Positions 10,317-19,613 of a stretch of DNA of 64,000 nucleotides are shown here, piece by piece. This stretch comes from Deltaproteobacteria bacterium. GTDB lineage: Bacteria; Desulfobacterota; Desulfomonilia; UBA1062. The first letter of the stretch is position 1. Every line of letters starts with the position of its first letter. The notes beneath the pieces were generated by a model that searched no databases, was not told where the DNA came from, and saw nothing but the letters and a program-made list of their open reading frames with translations. The position numbers were made by a program, and so were the translations under genes. The stretch spans positions 101,607 through 165,606 of the forward strand of contig JAHDKO010000006.1 in the NCBI GenBank assembly GCA_018436855.1, in the 5' to 3' direction.

Positions 10317-11591
10317 TCATCTCATATCGTTCAGCAGCATTTCAAGGGACACCCGGAAGACCTGCATATCCTCCTCGCTGATGCGGTATACCTTTTTCCC
10401 GACCGTCATATAATACTTTGAATACAGGGTGATGTCAAAGGCTGGAAGAGAATCGCCGCAGAAGATTCCGATATGCTGAGCTTCTCCGGTGTCCTCAGGC
10501 AGGGCCAGATACCGGTCCGCGTACTGGATGCCGGCAAGGCAATCGAGAAAGGTGTGCATTGACGACGCGCAGTCGAGCCTGCGCGTTCCGGAAAACCAGC
10601 GGTTTCCCTGCTTCCGGATATCCAGGTCCTTCTGCCCGCTGAGCGTGATCCCGGTCACTTCTTTGCCCTCAAGCTCCACTACGCTCCGGTCGAGCACCTG
10701 CTCGATGCCGCCGGGAATCGCATCCAGAAGCGAGCCGTCGGCCTGGACAGGAAGCTCCTGGAGGTCGGACGACGCGTAGACAGTCCCCTTCTCCCCGGCC
10801 CTGCCCCAGAGACCGAGTGTCTGCGAAACTCCTGCTGAATGCAGCGCTATGGACACATCATGGCTCCCGAGCTCGGGCGGAACAGCCGGGTATGCCCGGG
10901 CAGCCGCCCCGCACGCCTGCCGGAGAAATCTTTTGATGATCTCCTGATCGAGCTTCCGGATGTCGTCGCCCGTGCAACGCCACAACCCATCACGGTCTTC
11001 CAGAAACTCGAGGATCATGGCGCCCCTGGTGATGCTCACCCGCTGGATCTCCTGAGGTTCGAGAGATATGAGCCGTCTGTCTCTCAGGCTCAGGAGATCT
11101 CTGTCCAGACCTGCCTTCTCACGGGCGGATATCAGGTTCACCTCCCTCCTGCCGTCCAACCGGACATAGGAGAACGAGGAGGTGGGGCTGTCGGACCCCA
11201 CGAAGAGCACGTGATCACCCGTCCTGGTGCATATGTGCAGGGACAGAGCAGGCTCGCAGAGACCGAACGGAGACAGGTCGCCGGGTTCGTTCAATGTCTC
11301 GCGGGCGCGGAGTTCCACCAGCGCAGACACCAGGCGCCCGGCCTCCGTCTGATCGGCAGCAGTCTGCACGGGCTCTGAAATCCGCCAGAGATTGTCTTTC
11401 TTTTCGAGCACTACCGTTGTGGTTCCTTCAAGTGTTATCCCGGTGACATCCCCTTCGCTGAAGGTGAAAAGCGGTCGCCCCTGTGCTTCCCCGAGATTTC
11501 CGGATTGCAGGAGACATCGCTCGAACAAGCAGTAACAGGCTATGAGCCCTATACAGAGCAGCCCGGATATTATGAGCCGTGAGAACCTCAT
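10317..11591 (-). CDS. DUF4340 domain protein, Gld-like ABC system component
   Basis: 424 residues from ATG at 11591, which overlaps the stop of the upstream gene (ATGA). One N-terminal membrane helix (LIISGLLCIGLIACYCLF) anchors a large periplasmic part with repeated beta-rich segments such as VVLEKKDNLWRISEPV and EFLEDRDGLWRCTGD, the repeat pattern of DUF4340. Such proteins are encoded with GldA/F/G-type ABC-2 systems outside the Bacteroidetes. Function in export is inferred from context only. Confidence 0.8.
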   Translation of the reverse strand: MRFSRLIISGLLCIGLIACYCLFERCLLQSGNLGEAQGRPLFTFSEGDVTGITLEGTTTVVLEKKDNLWRISEPVQTAADQTEAGRLVSALVELRARETLNEPGDLSPFGLCEPALSLHICTRTGDHVLFVGSDSPTSSFSYVRLDGRREVNLISAREKAGLDRDLLSLRDRRLISLEPQEIQRVSITRGAMILEFLEDRDGLWRCTGDDIRKLDQEIIKRFLRQACGAAARAYPAVPPELGSHDVSIALHSAGVSQTLGLWGRAGEKGTVYASSDLQELPVQADGSLLDAIPGGIEQVLDRSVVELEGKEVTGITLSGQKDLDIRKQGNRWFSGTRRLDCASSMHTFLDCLAGIQYADRYLALPEDTGEAQHIGIFCGDSLPAFDITLYSKYYMTVGKKVYRISEEDMQVFRVSLEMLLNDMR

Positions 11592-12931
11592 GCCCGCCTT
11601 CTTTTCCACGCCGGAACCAGGGCAAAGGAGAGCAGGAGCGAAGGAACCACGACCACCGGCACCCAGAACAGCAGCGAACGCCGGCCCGGAGTGAGAACAA
11701 AGGGTACGTCCCGGAACTGTGCTTCATCCAATGAGATCAGATACCCCTGATCGAGGACCGCATTGATACAGTTCATGGCAAAATTTCTGTTGCCCGCCAC
11801 GTTGAAGTAGGTATTCGTGAGAAAATCCGCGTCTCCGAAGGCCAGAACCCTTGCCTCCCTGTTGCCGCCGGTCTGGATCAGGGCGAGAAGAGCGATGTCG
11901 AGAGGTCCTTTCTGGTCGGCCGGGCCGGGCGAGAATGCCTTGTGTCCGTCGATGGAGGCGGGATCGTGCTCTGCCCAGCTCTGCTCCGATGTCCTGGCGA
12001 GCCGGGATATGCTCGCACCGGCGGGCGGATCTTCACAGACTCCCAGAGACCGCGAGGTGGGGAAGACGGTCGCAGCGGTATACCCGGCAACCGCCTCCAT
12101 GCTGCCATAGGAGCTCACCACCGGCATGGTCGCTTCACCTCCGGCCGCATGGTTTACGGGGTCCACCACGAGGTCGTCTCCGATTACGATCCCCGCTTCA
12201 TCCAGAAGGCCCTTCAGGCCTCCGTCGTCAAACGGCTCAAGCGCGATGAGGATATTCCCCCCCTGATAAATGAACTCACGGAGGGCCTGTATCTCCTCGG
12301 GGGTGAAGCGTTCCCTGGGTCCTGCAACCATGAGGAGGTCCGCATCCCGGGGGATGGCGTCCAGGCGTATGGTGAGTGCCCCTGAGACTCTGTATCCATC
12401 TTTGCGCAGGGCAGATGCGAGGGATGAGAGGCCCCTTTTCCCTTCATCGTCTATGCGGGGCTCACCATGCCCGCACGTCACATAGATATTCTTTTTCCTT
12501 TCCTGCTTGATCGTCAGCAGGGCATTGGCGAAGGACTCTTCGGTGAGGCTGTCGACCACTACCTGCCGGCCTTTCCCGGCGATCACGGTCCTGCCGTAGC
12601 GATCGATCCCGAACCTCCGCGCCGTGCCCGGCCTGATATCGGGATGGATGAGCTCATAGTGCACACCCGGTGATTCCAGTGCAAACAGATCGAGAAGTTC
12701 CCGGGCTTTGTTCCGGTCCCTTCCCGGCTTGTCGAACACCGTGACGCGGATATCGAAATCCAGTGCCGAAAGAATGTTCCTTGTCCTTGAATCGAGCGTG
12801 TTCTCCTTCGATCGCGAGAGATCCCAGCCCATGTCGTGGTTCATGGCCGTGAGATATACGACCACGAGCATGATCACGAAGATCAGGACGAACAGTGCTG
12901 CGCTTGAGGCATGGATCGCTCGTGAGGGCAT
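11588..12931 (-). CDS. GldG-like ABC-type auxiliary protein (DUF4350/ABC_transp_aux)
   Basis: 447 residues from ATG at 12931, preceded by GGATAGGG; the longer reading frame to 13276 is the antisense of nothing functional and runs inside the permease gene. It has an N-terminal membrane helix (ALFVLIFVIMLVVVYL), a periplasmic domain with IYVTCGHGEPRIDDEG and PREELLVMAG-like segments typical of GldG, and a C-terminal membrane helix ending in RRRA. It belongs with the permease upstream (5-bp gap) and the DUF4340 protein downstream (overlap). Confidence 0.85.
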   Translation of the reverse strand: MPSRAIHASSAALFVLIFVIMLVVVYLTAMNHDMGWDLSRSKENTLDSRTRNILSALDFDIRVTVFDKPGRDRNKARELLDLFALESPGVHYELIHPDIRPGTARRFGIDRYGRTVIAGKGRQVVVDSLTEESFANALLTIKQERKKNIYVTCGHGEPRIDDEGKRGLSSLASALRKDGYRVSGALTIRLDAIPRDADLLMVAGPRERFTPEEIQALREFIYQGGNILIALEPFDDGGLKGLLDEAGIVIGDDLVVDPVNHAAGGEATMPVVSSYGSMEAVAGYTAATVFPTSRSLGVCEDPPAGASISRLARTSEQSWAEHDPASIDGHKAFSPGPADQKGPLDIALLALIQTGGNREARVLAFGDADFLTNTYFNVAGNRNFAMNCINAVLDQGYLISLDEAQFRDVPFVLTPGRRSLLFWVPVVVVPSLLLSFALVPAWKRRRA

Positions 12932-12936
12932 GATCC

Positions 12937-13698
12937 CTATCCTCTGCACCGGTGGAAATCGAGAACCCTCAAGGTGACTGCCAGAAAGAACACGGCGAAA
13001 AGCAGATAGAAGACAATGTCCTTGAGCGTGATCAGCCCATTGAAAAACCGTGACAGATGGCCGGCGAGCGAGAGCTCCCGCAGCACGGCGCCGAGATATC
13101 CGGAGGAAACGGTATCTGCGAACCAGCCCAGAGCCCAGAAGACAAGAACCCCGCCCATCGTAACGCCTGCCGCGATGGTCTGGTTTCTGGTGAGGCTGGA
13201 TGCGAACACGCCCAGAGCGAGTACAGCCCCGCCCATGAGGATGAGGCCGGTATAGGAAGCGAGGACGACTCCCCAATCCGGGGTGGTCGCCACTGCCAGG
13301 AGAGCCGTGAGAAATCCGGAGATGGCCAGGATGAGGACAAAGACACTGAACCCCGCCAGGTACTTGCCCAGAAGAACCTTCAGATCGCTCACCGGATAGG
13401 TGAAAAGCAACTCCATGGTTCCGGCTGCCTTCTCCTCTGCGTAGAGGCGCATGGATATGAGGGGAACGAGAAGGATGACCAGCAGGCTCATATCCGTGAA
13501 CAGGGGCCGTAAGATCACCGCAGATACACTGATCCCGCCCGGCGCCTGATACTGAGACATCTGGGTGGCGAGAAGGTTCGCATATGCCACGGCGTTATAG
13601 AAAAAGACCCCGGCGACCCCCACGAAAACGCACGCCAGGACAAAGAAGACCGGAGATGAGAAATACTGGACGATCTCCTTGAGATAGATGCTACGCAC
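12937..13698 (-). CDS. ABC-2 type permease (GldF-like)
   Basis: 253 residues with six predicted membrane segments. It begins with the cytoplasmic helix IYLKEIVQYFSSPVFFVL and has the ABC-2 signature stretch MRLYAEEKAAGTMELLFTYPVSDLKVLLGKYLAG. It forms the membrane channel driven by the upstream ATPase, whose stop overlaps this start by 8 bp. The substrate of such GldAFG-like exporters in non-gliding bacteria is unknown. Confidence 0.9.
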   Translation of the reverse strand: MRSIYLKEIVQYFSSPVFFVLACVFVGVAGVFFYNAVAYANLLATQMSQYQAPGGISVSAVILRPLFTDMSLLVILLVPLISMRLYAEEKAAGTMELLFTYPVSDLKVLLGKYLAGFSVFVLILAISGFLTALLAVATTPDWGVVLASYTGLILMGGAVLALGVFASSLTRNQTIAAGVTMGGVLVFWALGWFADTVSSGYLGAVLRELSLAGHLSRFFNGLITLKDIVFYLLFAVFFLAVTLRVLDFHRCRG

Positions 13699-14626
13699 GG
13701 GTTGCGTCCTCCCCGGTCACGAGCTTCATGCACACCTCTTCCAGGCTCATCTCTTCCCTCGCGATCCCCAGCAGCGGGATGCCTGAATTCACGATCCGCT
13801 CGGCAAGAACCGGCCTCAAGTCTCTGTCCCTCACGGTTTCCGCTTTGATCACCTGTGAGTTGGAGCTGGACGCCGAGATGACCCCCTCGACGGCCTCGAT
13901 CGTCTTCAGCGCCTGATCCAGCCGCTCACCCACCCTGATGGTTATCCTCGTATGATTCTGATGCAGCGAGACGAGCTTTTCCGTGGAATCAACGGCTATG
14001 ACGCGGCCTTTATTGAGAACGGCCACCCTCGAGCAGAGCTGGCTGACCTCGGACAGAACATGAGACGAGAGAACAATGGTCCGCGAACCCGACAGGTCCT
14101 TGACAAGCTGCCTGATTTCATAGGCATGTTCCGGGTCCAGCCCCTGTGTAGGCTCGTCGAGAACGAGCACCGGAGGATCGTTGATCATGGCCTGCGCTAG
14201 CCCCACCCTCTGTCGGTAACCCCTTGACAGGGTTGCGATCGACCGATTCCTGACCTCCTCAAGCCCGAACTCGATGACGGCGTTCCTGACCCTGTCTTTG
14301 ACACCGTTCTTCCTCCCCCCCTTGATCCGGGCGGCAAAGCTCAGGAGAGACTCCACCTTCATATCCGGATACAATGGCGTGTGTTCAGGAAGATACCCGA
14401 TGCATCTCCGGGCCTTGATCGATTCCGTCACGGTGTCGCAGCTCATGACCCGTACCCTGCCCGAGGTGGGGGGCACGGCCGAGGCGATGATCCTCATGAC
14501 CGTGCTTTTTCCCGCGCCATTGGGACCGAGAAGCCCCAGCACCTCGCCGTGGTTTACGGTAAGGCTCACCCTGTCGACCACTGTTCTTGAGCCGTAAACC
14601 TTCGTGAGATCGTCTATGGTTATCAT
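13691..14626 (-). CDS. ABC transporter ATP-binding protein (GldA-like)
   Basis: 311 residues from ATG at 14626 (MITIDDLTKVYGS). Walker A GPNGAGKST, signature LSRGYRQRVGLA, Walker B VLVLDEPTQGLD and the H-loop are all present. The C-terminal extension of about 90 residues is typical of ABC-2 export ATPases. The upstream in-frame extension to 14809 has no family similarity and is rejected. First gene of the four-gene ATPase-permease-GldG-DUF4340 operon. Confidence 0.93.
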   Translation of the reverse strand: MITIDDLTKVYGSRTVVDRVSLTVNHGEVLGLLGPNGAGKSTVMRIIASAVPPTSGRVRVMSCDTVTESIKARRCIGYLPEHTPLYPDMKVESLLSFAARIKGGRKNGVKDRVRNAVIEFGLEEVRNRSIATLSRGYRQRVGLAQAMINDPPVLVLDEPTQGLDPEHAYEIRQLVKDLSGSRTIVLSSHVLSEVSQLCSRVAVLNKGRVIAVDSTEKLVSLHQNHTRITIRVGERLDQALKTIEAVEGVISASSSNSQVIKAETVRDRDLRPVLAERIVNSGIPLLGIAREEMSLEEVCMKLVTGEDATRA

Positions 14627-14864
14627 CCTCTGATTCCCCTGGGCATCGGATCTTGCCAGAGTCTCCAAACACACAAACAGCAAAATGTCAATCACACCGG
14701 CATATTCGCCGCCAGCACGGAGAAAAGCCCGGGCAGGCGTCCAGCCCGTGACGGGCAGGCGGAATATCGGATCGTCCTGTTGCGGATCGAGGGCAATGCA
14801 GGGCGTCATGCCGGATGAACAAGTTTGATTGTCATGATCCCCCGGCTCTGATACATCATTCCAT

Positions 14865-15539
14865 ATGAGTGCTATAGCAGCGTTTTTCGATATGGATCAC
14901 ACCATTACCTGGGCAAACTCGGGGCTCTCGTCGGTGAAATTCGCCAGGGAGCAGGGGCTGGTGCCTGCAAGCCATCTGGTGATGAGTATTTTCAAGATCA
15001 TCCTGTACCGGTTGTCCCTGCTCGATATCGAACAATGGTACGAGAAGAACATGGCGATGCTCTCGGGAACATCGCTGCGCGACATGGAGCACTTCTGCTC
15101 GCTCTGGTTCGATGCAGTGATGAAAAAGACCATCTACCGGGAGGCTGCGGACCTCATTCTGAACCACAGAAACAAAGGGCACCGGGTGGCGGTGATTTCC
15201 AACTCGCCCCGTTTCTTTGTAAAGCCTGTTGCCGATATCCTGGGCATAACCGATGTGATCTGCACCGAGGTGGAGGAGAGAGACGGCATTCTCACGGGCA
15301 GACTGGAGAAACCCCTGTGCTATGGCGAGGGCAAGAGGGTGTATGCGCTCCGTTGGGCAGGGCTCTCCGGAGTCGATCTTTCTGAAAGTTATTTTTACAC
15401 CGACTCGTTCTTCGACGTCCCGCTTATGAAGACAGTCGGGCATCCGGTGGCGACCAACCCGGACATGAGGCTTAAACGTGTCGCCCTTGCATATGGCTGG
15501 CCCGTACTGAAGTTTACCCGGGTGAGCGCCTTCGAGTGA
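14865..15539 (+). CDS. HAD-IB family phosphatase (SerB-like)
   Basis: 224 residues. Motif I is FFDMDHTIT (nucleophile Asp9, Asp11), motif II VISNSPRF, motif III Lys in GEGKRVYAL and motif IV YTDSFFDVPLM. The pattern fits HAD subfamily IB (TIGR01490 type), which are phosphoserine-phosphatase-like enzymes, some fused to acyltransferases. His replaces the usual Gly in DMDGT, as is common in this subfamily. The substrate is unknown. Divergent from the ABC operon, convergent with the next gene. Confidence 0.88.
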   Translation: MSAIAAFFDMDHTITWANSGLSSVKFAREQGLVPASHLVMSIFKIILYRLSLLDIEQWYEKNMAMLSGTSLRDMEHFCSLWFDAVMKKTIYREAADLILNHRNKGHRVAVISNSPRFFVKPVADILGITDVICTEVEERDGILTGRLEKPLCYGEGKRVYALRWAGLSGVDLSESYFYTDSFFDVPLMKTVGHPVATNPDMRLKRVALAYGWPVLKFTRVSAFE

Positions 15540-15585
15540 GCATACCTTAAAAAACCTCTTTACAGATATCGCTCACGTATCCAGC

Positions 15586-16662
15586 TCAGATGATGTTCGA
15601 TATCCTGAAGATCGTGAGCATGGATTTCGCCGGCAGCCACTCCCGGTGGGCGCAGAAGGTCTTCACCTCGGTGCCTGCGAATCTCGATTTGGTGAAGTGG
15701 AGGCCTTTGAAGCTGTAGAGGATGTTTCCGTACTTGTAGAGGAGCCGCACCATCCATTTCAGGATCCCCGATTCGCATGGCAAGTCTTCGTCCGCCACGA
15801 CCAGGGGAGAGAGGCCGAGATAGAGGTAGGGCACCCCCTCCGACTGGAAGGTTTCCATGGCGTGGGCCATGAGAGGATAGAAAATCCCTTGTTTGAACTT
15901 CGGTGAGAACCGCGAGATGTTGGGCACGTAGGCGATAATCCTTCCGTCCTCGTAGATCGGGTCGAAATGGATGAACCCGAGCAGCTCGTCGTCCAGGAAG
16001 GCGTAGAACCTCCTCGTTCCCTCCTGGTACTTCTGGGTTCTGGGTCTGATGAGGAACACGACCTCCTTGCGCCTCACCTTCCTGGTACGCAGCCACTCCC
16101 TGGTGAGCTCGTCGTCGATGTTTTCTCCATCCATCTCCACGAAGCGCACCCCGTCCTTCTGAGCCTTGTTGATGGAGGTGCGAAGAACCTGCTTCTTTTT
16201 TCCCTTGAGGTTCCAGTTCTTCAGGTCGATGATGCTCTCGATTCCGAACTGGGTCGCGTAGAGGCCGAACCTTTCATGGAGAAGATTGCTGAACGATTCG
16301 GATATCTGGATGAATGCCGTATTTGTCCGGTCCTTGAGAAACTCCCCTACCAGAAACTCCCGATCGATCTGATGGCACACCGGGTCGGCCAGCACGAAAC
16401 GGGTACCCCATTTTTTCACGTACGCGATATAACCGATACCGGAGATGTCGAAGAAATGCATGTTCGGCTGGAACGCCGAAAAGGACAGGCAGTGGTTCCC
16501 GTATTTCTTGAGGTAGCCGATCCGTTCATCAAAGCTGAACATATCGATGCCGATCTCCCTGAACCGCGCCTTTGTCTTCTGGACATCGAGAGGAACCGCC
16601 TGAGCACGCTGCTTTTCCAGGACCTGCGCATGAACTGTTGAGAGCCGTACCGTACTTTCCAT
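15586..16662 (-). CDS. DUF2156 protein, MprF C-terminal-like aminoacyl/acyl transferase
   Basis: 358 residues from ATG at 16662, which has an excellent GGAGG ribosome site; the reading to 16728 overlaps HMG-CoA reductase. The protein is soluble and shows the two-lobed GNAT-like pattern of the phosphatidylglycerol lysyltransferase C-terminal domain: CLSFSAFQPNMHFF, GYIAYVKKWG, VLADPVC, the KKQVLRTSINKA segment, ELLGFIHFDPIYEDGRI and the YLYLGLSPL segment. It lacks the MprF membrane flippase part. It starts 26 bp after the HMG-CoA reductase stop, so an operon with shared function is likely but undefined. Confidence 0.78.
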   Translation of the reverse strand: MESTVRLSTVHAQVLEKQRAQAVPLDVQKTKARFREIGIDMFSFDERIGYLKKYGNHCLSFSAFQPNMHFFDISGIGYIAYVKKWGTRFVLADPVCHQIDREFLVGEFLKDRTNTAFIQISESFSNLLHERFGLYATQFGIESIIDLKNWNLKGKKKQVLRTSINKAQKDGVRFVEMDGENIDDELTREWLRTRKVRRKEVVFLIRPRTQKYQEGTRRFYAFLDDELLGFIHFDPIYEDGRIIAYVPNISRFSPKFKQGIFYPLMAHAMETFQSEGVPYLYLGLSPLVVADEDLPCESGILKWMVRLLYKYGNILYSFKGLHFTKSRFAGTEVKTFCAHREWLPAKSMLTIFRISNII

Positions 16663-16688
16663 GATATTCCTCCTTCTTCCTGAACGCT

Positions 16689-18296
16689 TCAGCGGTTTTT
16701 CCCCAGCCGCTCGTGGCTGGTAACCCAATCGAGTGACGAGATCGCCGACGCCAGGGAAAGCTCCCCGGCAAGCGCTACCGCCGCGACGATCTCAGTGAAT
16801 TTCCTTACCTTGCCCTGGCCATAGCACCCGAGTATCTCGAGGCATTCTCTCTGCGTGGGCAGTCCGGTTCCTCCTCCATAGGTTGCGACGATGAGCGAGG
16901 GCAGGGTCAGCGAGGCATACAGATCGCCCTCGGGAGTTACCTCGGTATAGATCAGACCGTTAGAGGCCTCGGCAACGTTCGCCACGTCCTGGCCCGTTGC
17001 GATGAACAACGCCGCCAGTGCGTTGGCGCAGTGCAGACCGTTGCTGGATGACCCAGCCATGAAGGCTCCCAGGTTTGCCACCTGGCTGTGATAGACCAGG
17101 GTGTCGGGATCGACCCGCATGTGGTGGATCAGGATATCCCTGGGCACGGTGAACTCGGCGACCACCCGTTTCCCCCTGGTGTTCATGGTATTGATCTGCG
17201 AGCATTTCTTGTCGGTAGCCATGTTCGACTCCATGTAGAAATGCTTGATATCCTTGTACTGGGAGAGGATCCAGCTGCAGGCGACGAAGGTGGCCATGCT
17301 CACCATGTTCTGCCCCGCGGCATCGCCGGTGTTATAATTGAACCGCAGGTAGACGAACTTGCTTGCCAGATACTTTTCGATATCCAGGAGTCGGGCCACC
17401 TTGGACGTCGATTCCGCCTGACTGCGGATCTCGTCCATGTGCTCGTCCAGCCACAGGGAGAAGTCCCGGGCCTTCCTGGATGACTCGAACACGAACACCG
17501 GGGCGCGCTGCATCTGATCTTCCACAATAGTGGTGGTAATGCCTCCGGACATGTTGAGGATCTTCATGCCGCGGTTATAGGAGGCCACCAGGGTTCCCTC
17601 GCTTGCGCACAGCGGGATGAGAAACTCGCCCTTGGCGTATTCACCGTTGACCTTTATGGGGCCTGCAAACCCCATGGGGATCTGGGCAACGCCGGTGAAG
17701 TTCTCGATGTTTCCCCTGGTGAGGGCCGGGTCGAACGAGTGATGCTTGATGTGATGCAGCTTTACGCCCGAAAAGTTCTCAACGAACTCCTGGCGCTTGT
17801 GCACGATATCCATATCATAATTGGCTTCCTTCACACAGGGGATACGGCTCTGGTCGGCCCTGGTCTCCATGACCGTGTCGGTCGCATCCAGGCTCAGCGT
17901 ACCGAATGGCTCGGTATCGATGCTCAGGATAATGTGATGTTCCTGGTTCTTGTGAAGAGGATCGATGGAGACGTGAATCTGAACGTCCTCGCCCAGAGGA
18001 AAGCAGACCGCATTGTCCGGCTGGATCATATCGGCCCTGAGCCTCGATCCGTTCTTCCCCAGAAAAATGCCGTGCAGGGGGATCTCCTCGCCATTGATGG
18101 CAATCCGGTGCACCCCGGTGAGCATGGCATCGCGGATCTGGTTTTTGATGTTGAAGCTCACCCCTTCATTGCAGTTCATCAGACTGCCGCTGGAATATAT
18201 CTTTTTGAGTATTATGGGCGATATGGCGACTTGATTCTTGACCTCTGAAATACTACTGAGTGACCTTACCTTGTGCTCAGTGGTGGTATTTCTCAT
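16689..18296 (-). CDS. Hydroxymethylglutaryl-CoA reductase, class I-like, with N-terminal extension
   Basis: 535 residues. The catalytic core (about 170-535) has all four class I active-site residues: Glu in CASEGTLVAS, Lys in TDKKCSQIN, Asp in GQDVANVAEAS and His in SHERLGKN; TGDAAGQNMV is the nucleotide-binding signature. It should make mevalonate from HMG-CoA with NAD(P)H. The first 150 residues form a beta-rich domain (SFNIKNQIRDAMLTG, CFPLGEDVQIHVSI) that is not part of the core. Most bacteria of this kind use the MEP pathway, so its role could be isoprenoid or specialised lipid synthesis. Operon with the DUF2156 gene downstream. Confidence 0.93.
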   Translation of the reverse strand: MRNTTTEHKVRSLSSISEVKNQVAISPIILKKIYSSGSLMNCNEGVSFNIKNQIRDAMLTGVHRIAINGEEIPLHGIFLGKNGSRLRADMIQPDNAVCFPLGEDVQIHVSIDPLHKNQEHHIILSIDTEPFGTLSLDATDTVMETRADQSRIPCVKEANYDMDIVHKRQEFVENFSGVKLHHIKHHSFDPALTRGNIENFTGVAQIPMGFAGPIKVNGEYAKGEFLIPLCASEGTLVASYNRGMKILNMSGGITTTIVEDQMQRAPVFVFESSRKARDFSLWLDEHMDEIRSQAESTSKVARLLDIEKYLASKFVYLRFNYNTGDAAGQNMVSMATFVACSWILSQYKDIKHFYMESNMATDKKCSQINTMNTRGKRVVAEFTVPRDILIHHMRVDPDTLVYHSQVANLGAFMAGSSSNGLHCANALAALFIATGQDVANVAEASNGLIYTEVTPEGDLYASLTLPSLIVATYGGGTGLPTQRECLEILGCYGQGKVRKFTEIVAAVALAGELSLASAISSLDWVTSHERLGKNR

Positions 18297-18678
18297 AACT
18301 CCCTTCCTTTCATAAGAACCCGATGCAATTCCAAATGGCGAATGTCCTGTCCTGATTCCGGGATGCCTTTGTCACAGGAAGGGGTAATCACAAAACGTGC
18401 CAATTTTTTTGGCAAAAAACACGAAACAATTACTAGGCTAATATCAGGATATAACTGTTATTGATTTTTTATTTATATGTATTATCAATTACTTGTACGT
18501 TTCCTGGTATCGGTGTGATTTTTTCTGTATGGGTAAACTTTTTCACTCTTTTGAGCAGAACTTTTCTTGACCGGCTGGGATTGCGGCTTTTCCGGGGCAG
18601 GCCATGTTTCGTCTCCGTACCGGGGAAAGACGCCTGTCAGGTGCAAAGAAAGCGGCTCGTAGCGCAGGAGAGTCCGGT
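18297..18678. other. AT-rich intergenic region upstream of HMG-CoA reductase
   Basis: About 380 bp with a markedly AT-rich core (18390-18520), between the HMG-CoA reductase start and the end of a methyltransferase gene transcribed the same way. It must hold the reductase promoter. It contains the 17-bp palindrome at 18398-18414. No gene was recognised. Confidence 0.5.
18398..18414. promoter_or_regulatory. Palindrome TGCCAA-N5-TTGGCA upstream of HMG-CoA reductase
   Basis: A perfect 6-bp inverted repeat with a T5 centre, about 100 bp upstream of the reductase start. On the minus strand it reads TTGGCACG, a perfect -24 element for sigma-54, but the -12 position has GTGA rather than TTGC, so a sigma-54 promoter is only a weak possibility. 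It could be an operator. Confidence 0.4.
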
Positions 18679-19323
18679 TCAAACCTTCCTGGCGAGTATC
18701 GAGTAGTACCGGTCGTCGAAGAGAAGCCGGAAATACCTCACCCTTTCAATCTTCAGTCCCATTCCTTTCAACATGATCCGGTAGTCATACACGGGATGGA
18801 AGGCGTTCCTGGCGGTAAGCACGAAGAAAATATCCGCGATGTACCAGTAAAGGCTCTGGACCGTTCTGGCGACGGCTTTGCCCGATGGAAGGGCGAAATC
18901 ACCCACTACCATGTACCCGTCCGGCCTTGCCAGCTTGACGAGATGCTCGACCACGGCCATGACCATGGGCCGGGTAAAGACGTTCAGGAAGAAGTTGGCA
19001 AATACCATGTCGAAACTTTCGTATTCATCGTACTTGAGGATATCCGTATGAAGAACCTCGATGGGATGGAGAAAGTGCCTGCCGGATATCCTTCGGGAAA
19101 AGATATCGAGCATGGACCGGGAGAGATCCACCACCGTGACCCGGGCGCCCCGCTCAGCCGCCTCGATGGCATCGATCCCCTGCCCTACCCCGGCGAAGAG
19201 CACCCGGTCGTCGGGCTTGATCCGGTCGTGCATAGCGAGTTTGCACCTGTCGATCCTGCCGGCGCTGTAGGTCGTGGCGACCACATCATAAAGCGGTCCT
19301 ATGATGCTGTACCTGTCTCTCAT
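18679..19323 (-). CDS. Class I SAM-dependent methyltransferase
   Basis: 214 residues from ATG at 19323, preceded by GGGAGGATGGG; the frame extends further upstream without similarity. Motif I is VLFAGVGQGIDAIEAAERGARVTVVDLS, followed by a motif II-like FDMVFANFFLNVF and the post-II KLARPDGYMVVGDF. The C-terminal helix region HPVYDYRIMLKGMGL resembles ubiquinone/menaquinone-type or small-molecule methyltransferases. The substrate cannot be told. It is separated by 380 bp from the HMG-CoA reductase gene. Confidence 0.85.
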   Translation of the reverse strand: MRDRYSIIGPLYDVVATTYSAGRIDRCKLAMHDRIKPDDRVLFAGVGQGIDAIEAAERGARVTVVDLSRSMLDIFSRRISGRHFLHPIEVLHTDILKYDEYESFDMVFANFFLNVFTRPMVMAVVEHLVKLARPDGYMVVGDFALPSGKAVARTVQSLYWYIADIFFVLTARNAFHPVYDYRIMLKGMGLKIERVRYFRLLFDDRYYSILARKV

Positions 19324-19613
19324 CCCATCCTCCCTCTCCGGGCAGGGAAAGCACCCCGCACCGCATATCACGCTATGGTCTGGGCGGCTTGTCCGTATAC
19401 AGAAGATAATAACCCCTCGAACCTTGTCACGCAACCGGTCAGAAACGTTTCACAAACCATGCGCAGGGACACCCGGGGTACGGTTTCTTCCCTTGAGGGG
19501 AGACCTGATGCAACCGGGCACGGGATCGAACGAGCACCATCCAGCGGGTTTTCGCCGTACCCGGCCCTGGCGAGAGCCGGCTTCCTCTTTGAAAAAACGG
19601 GCCGGGATGCTTA

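Noticed and set aside
12937..13276. N-terminal extension of the GldG-like protein inside the permease gene
   Set aside because: Arg/His/Pro-rich out-of-frame translation of the permease; the ATG at 12931 has a ribosome site and a signal-anchor.
18395..18410. TTGGCACG (minus strand) as a sigma-54 promoter for HMG-CoA reductase
   Set aside because: The -24 part is perfect, but the -12 position reads GTGA; kept only as a palindrome.
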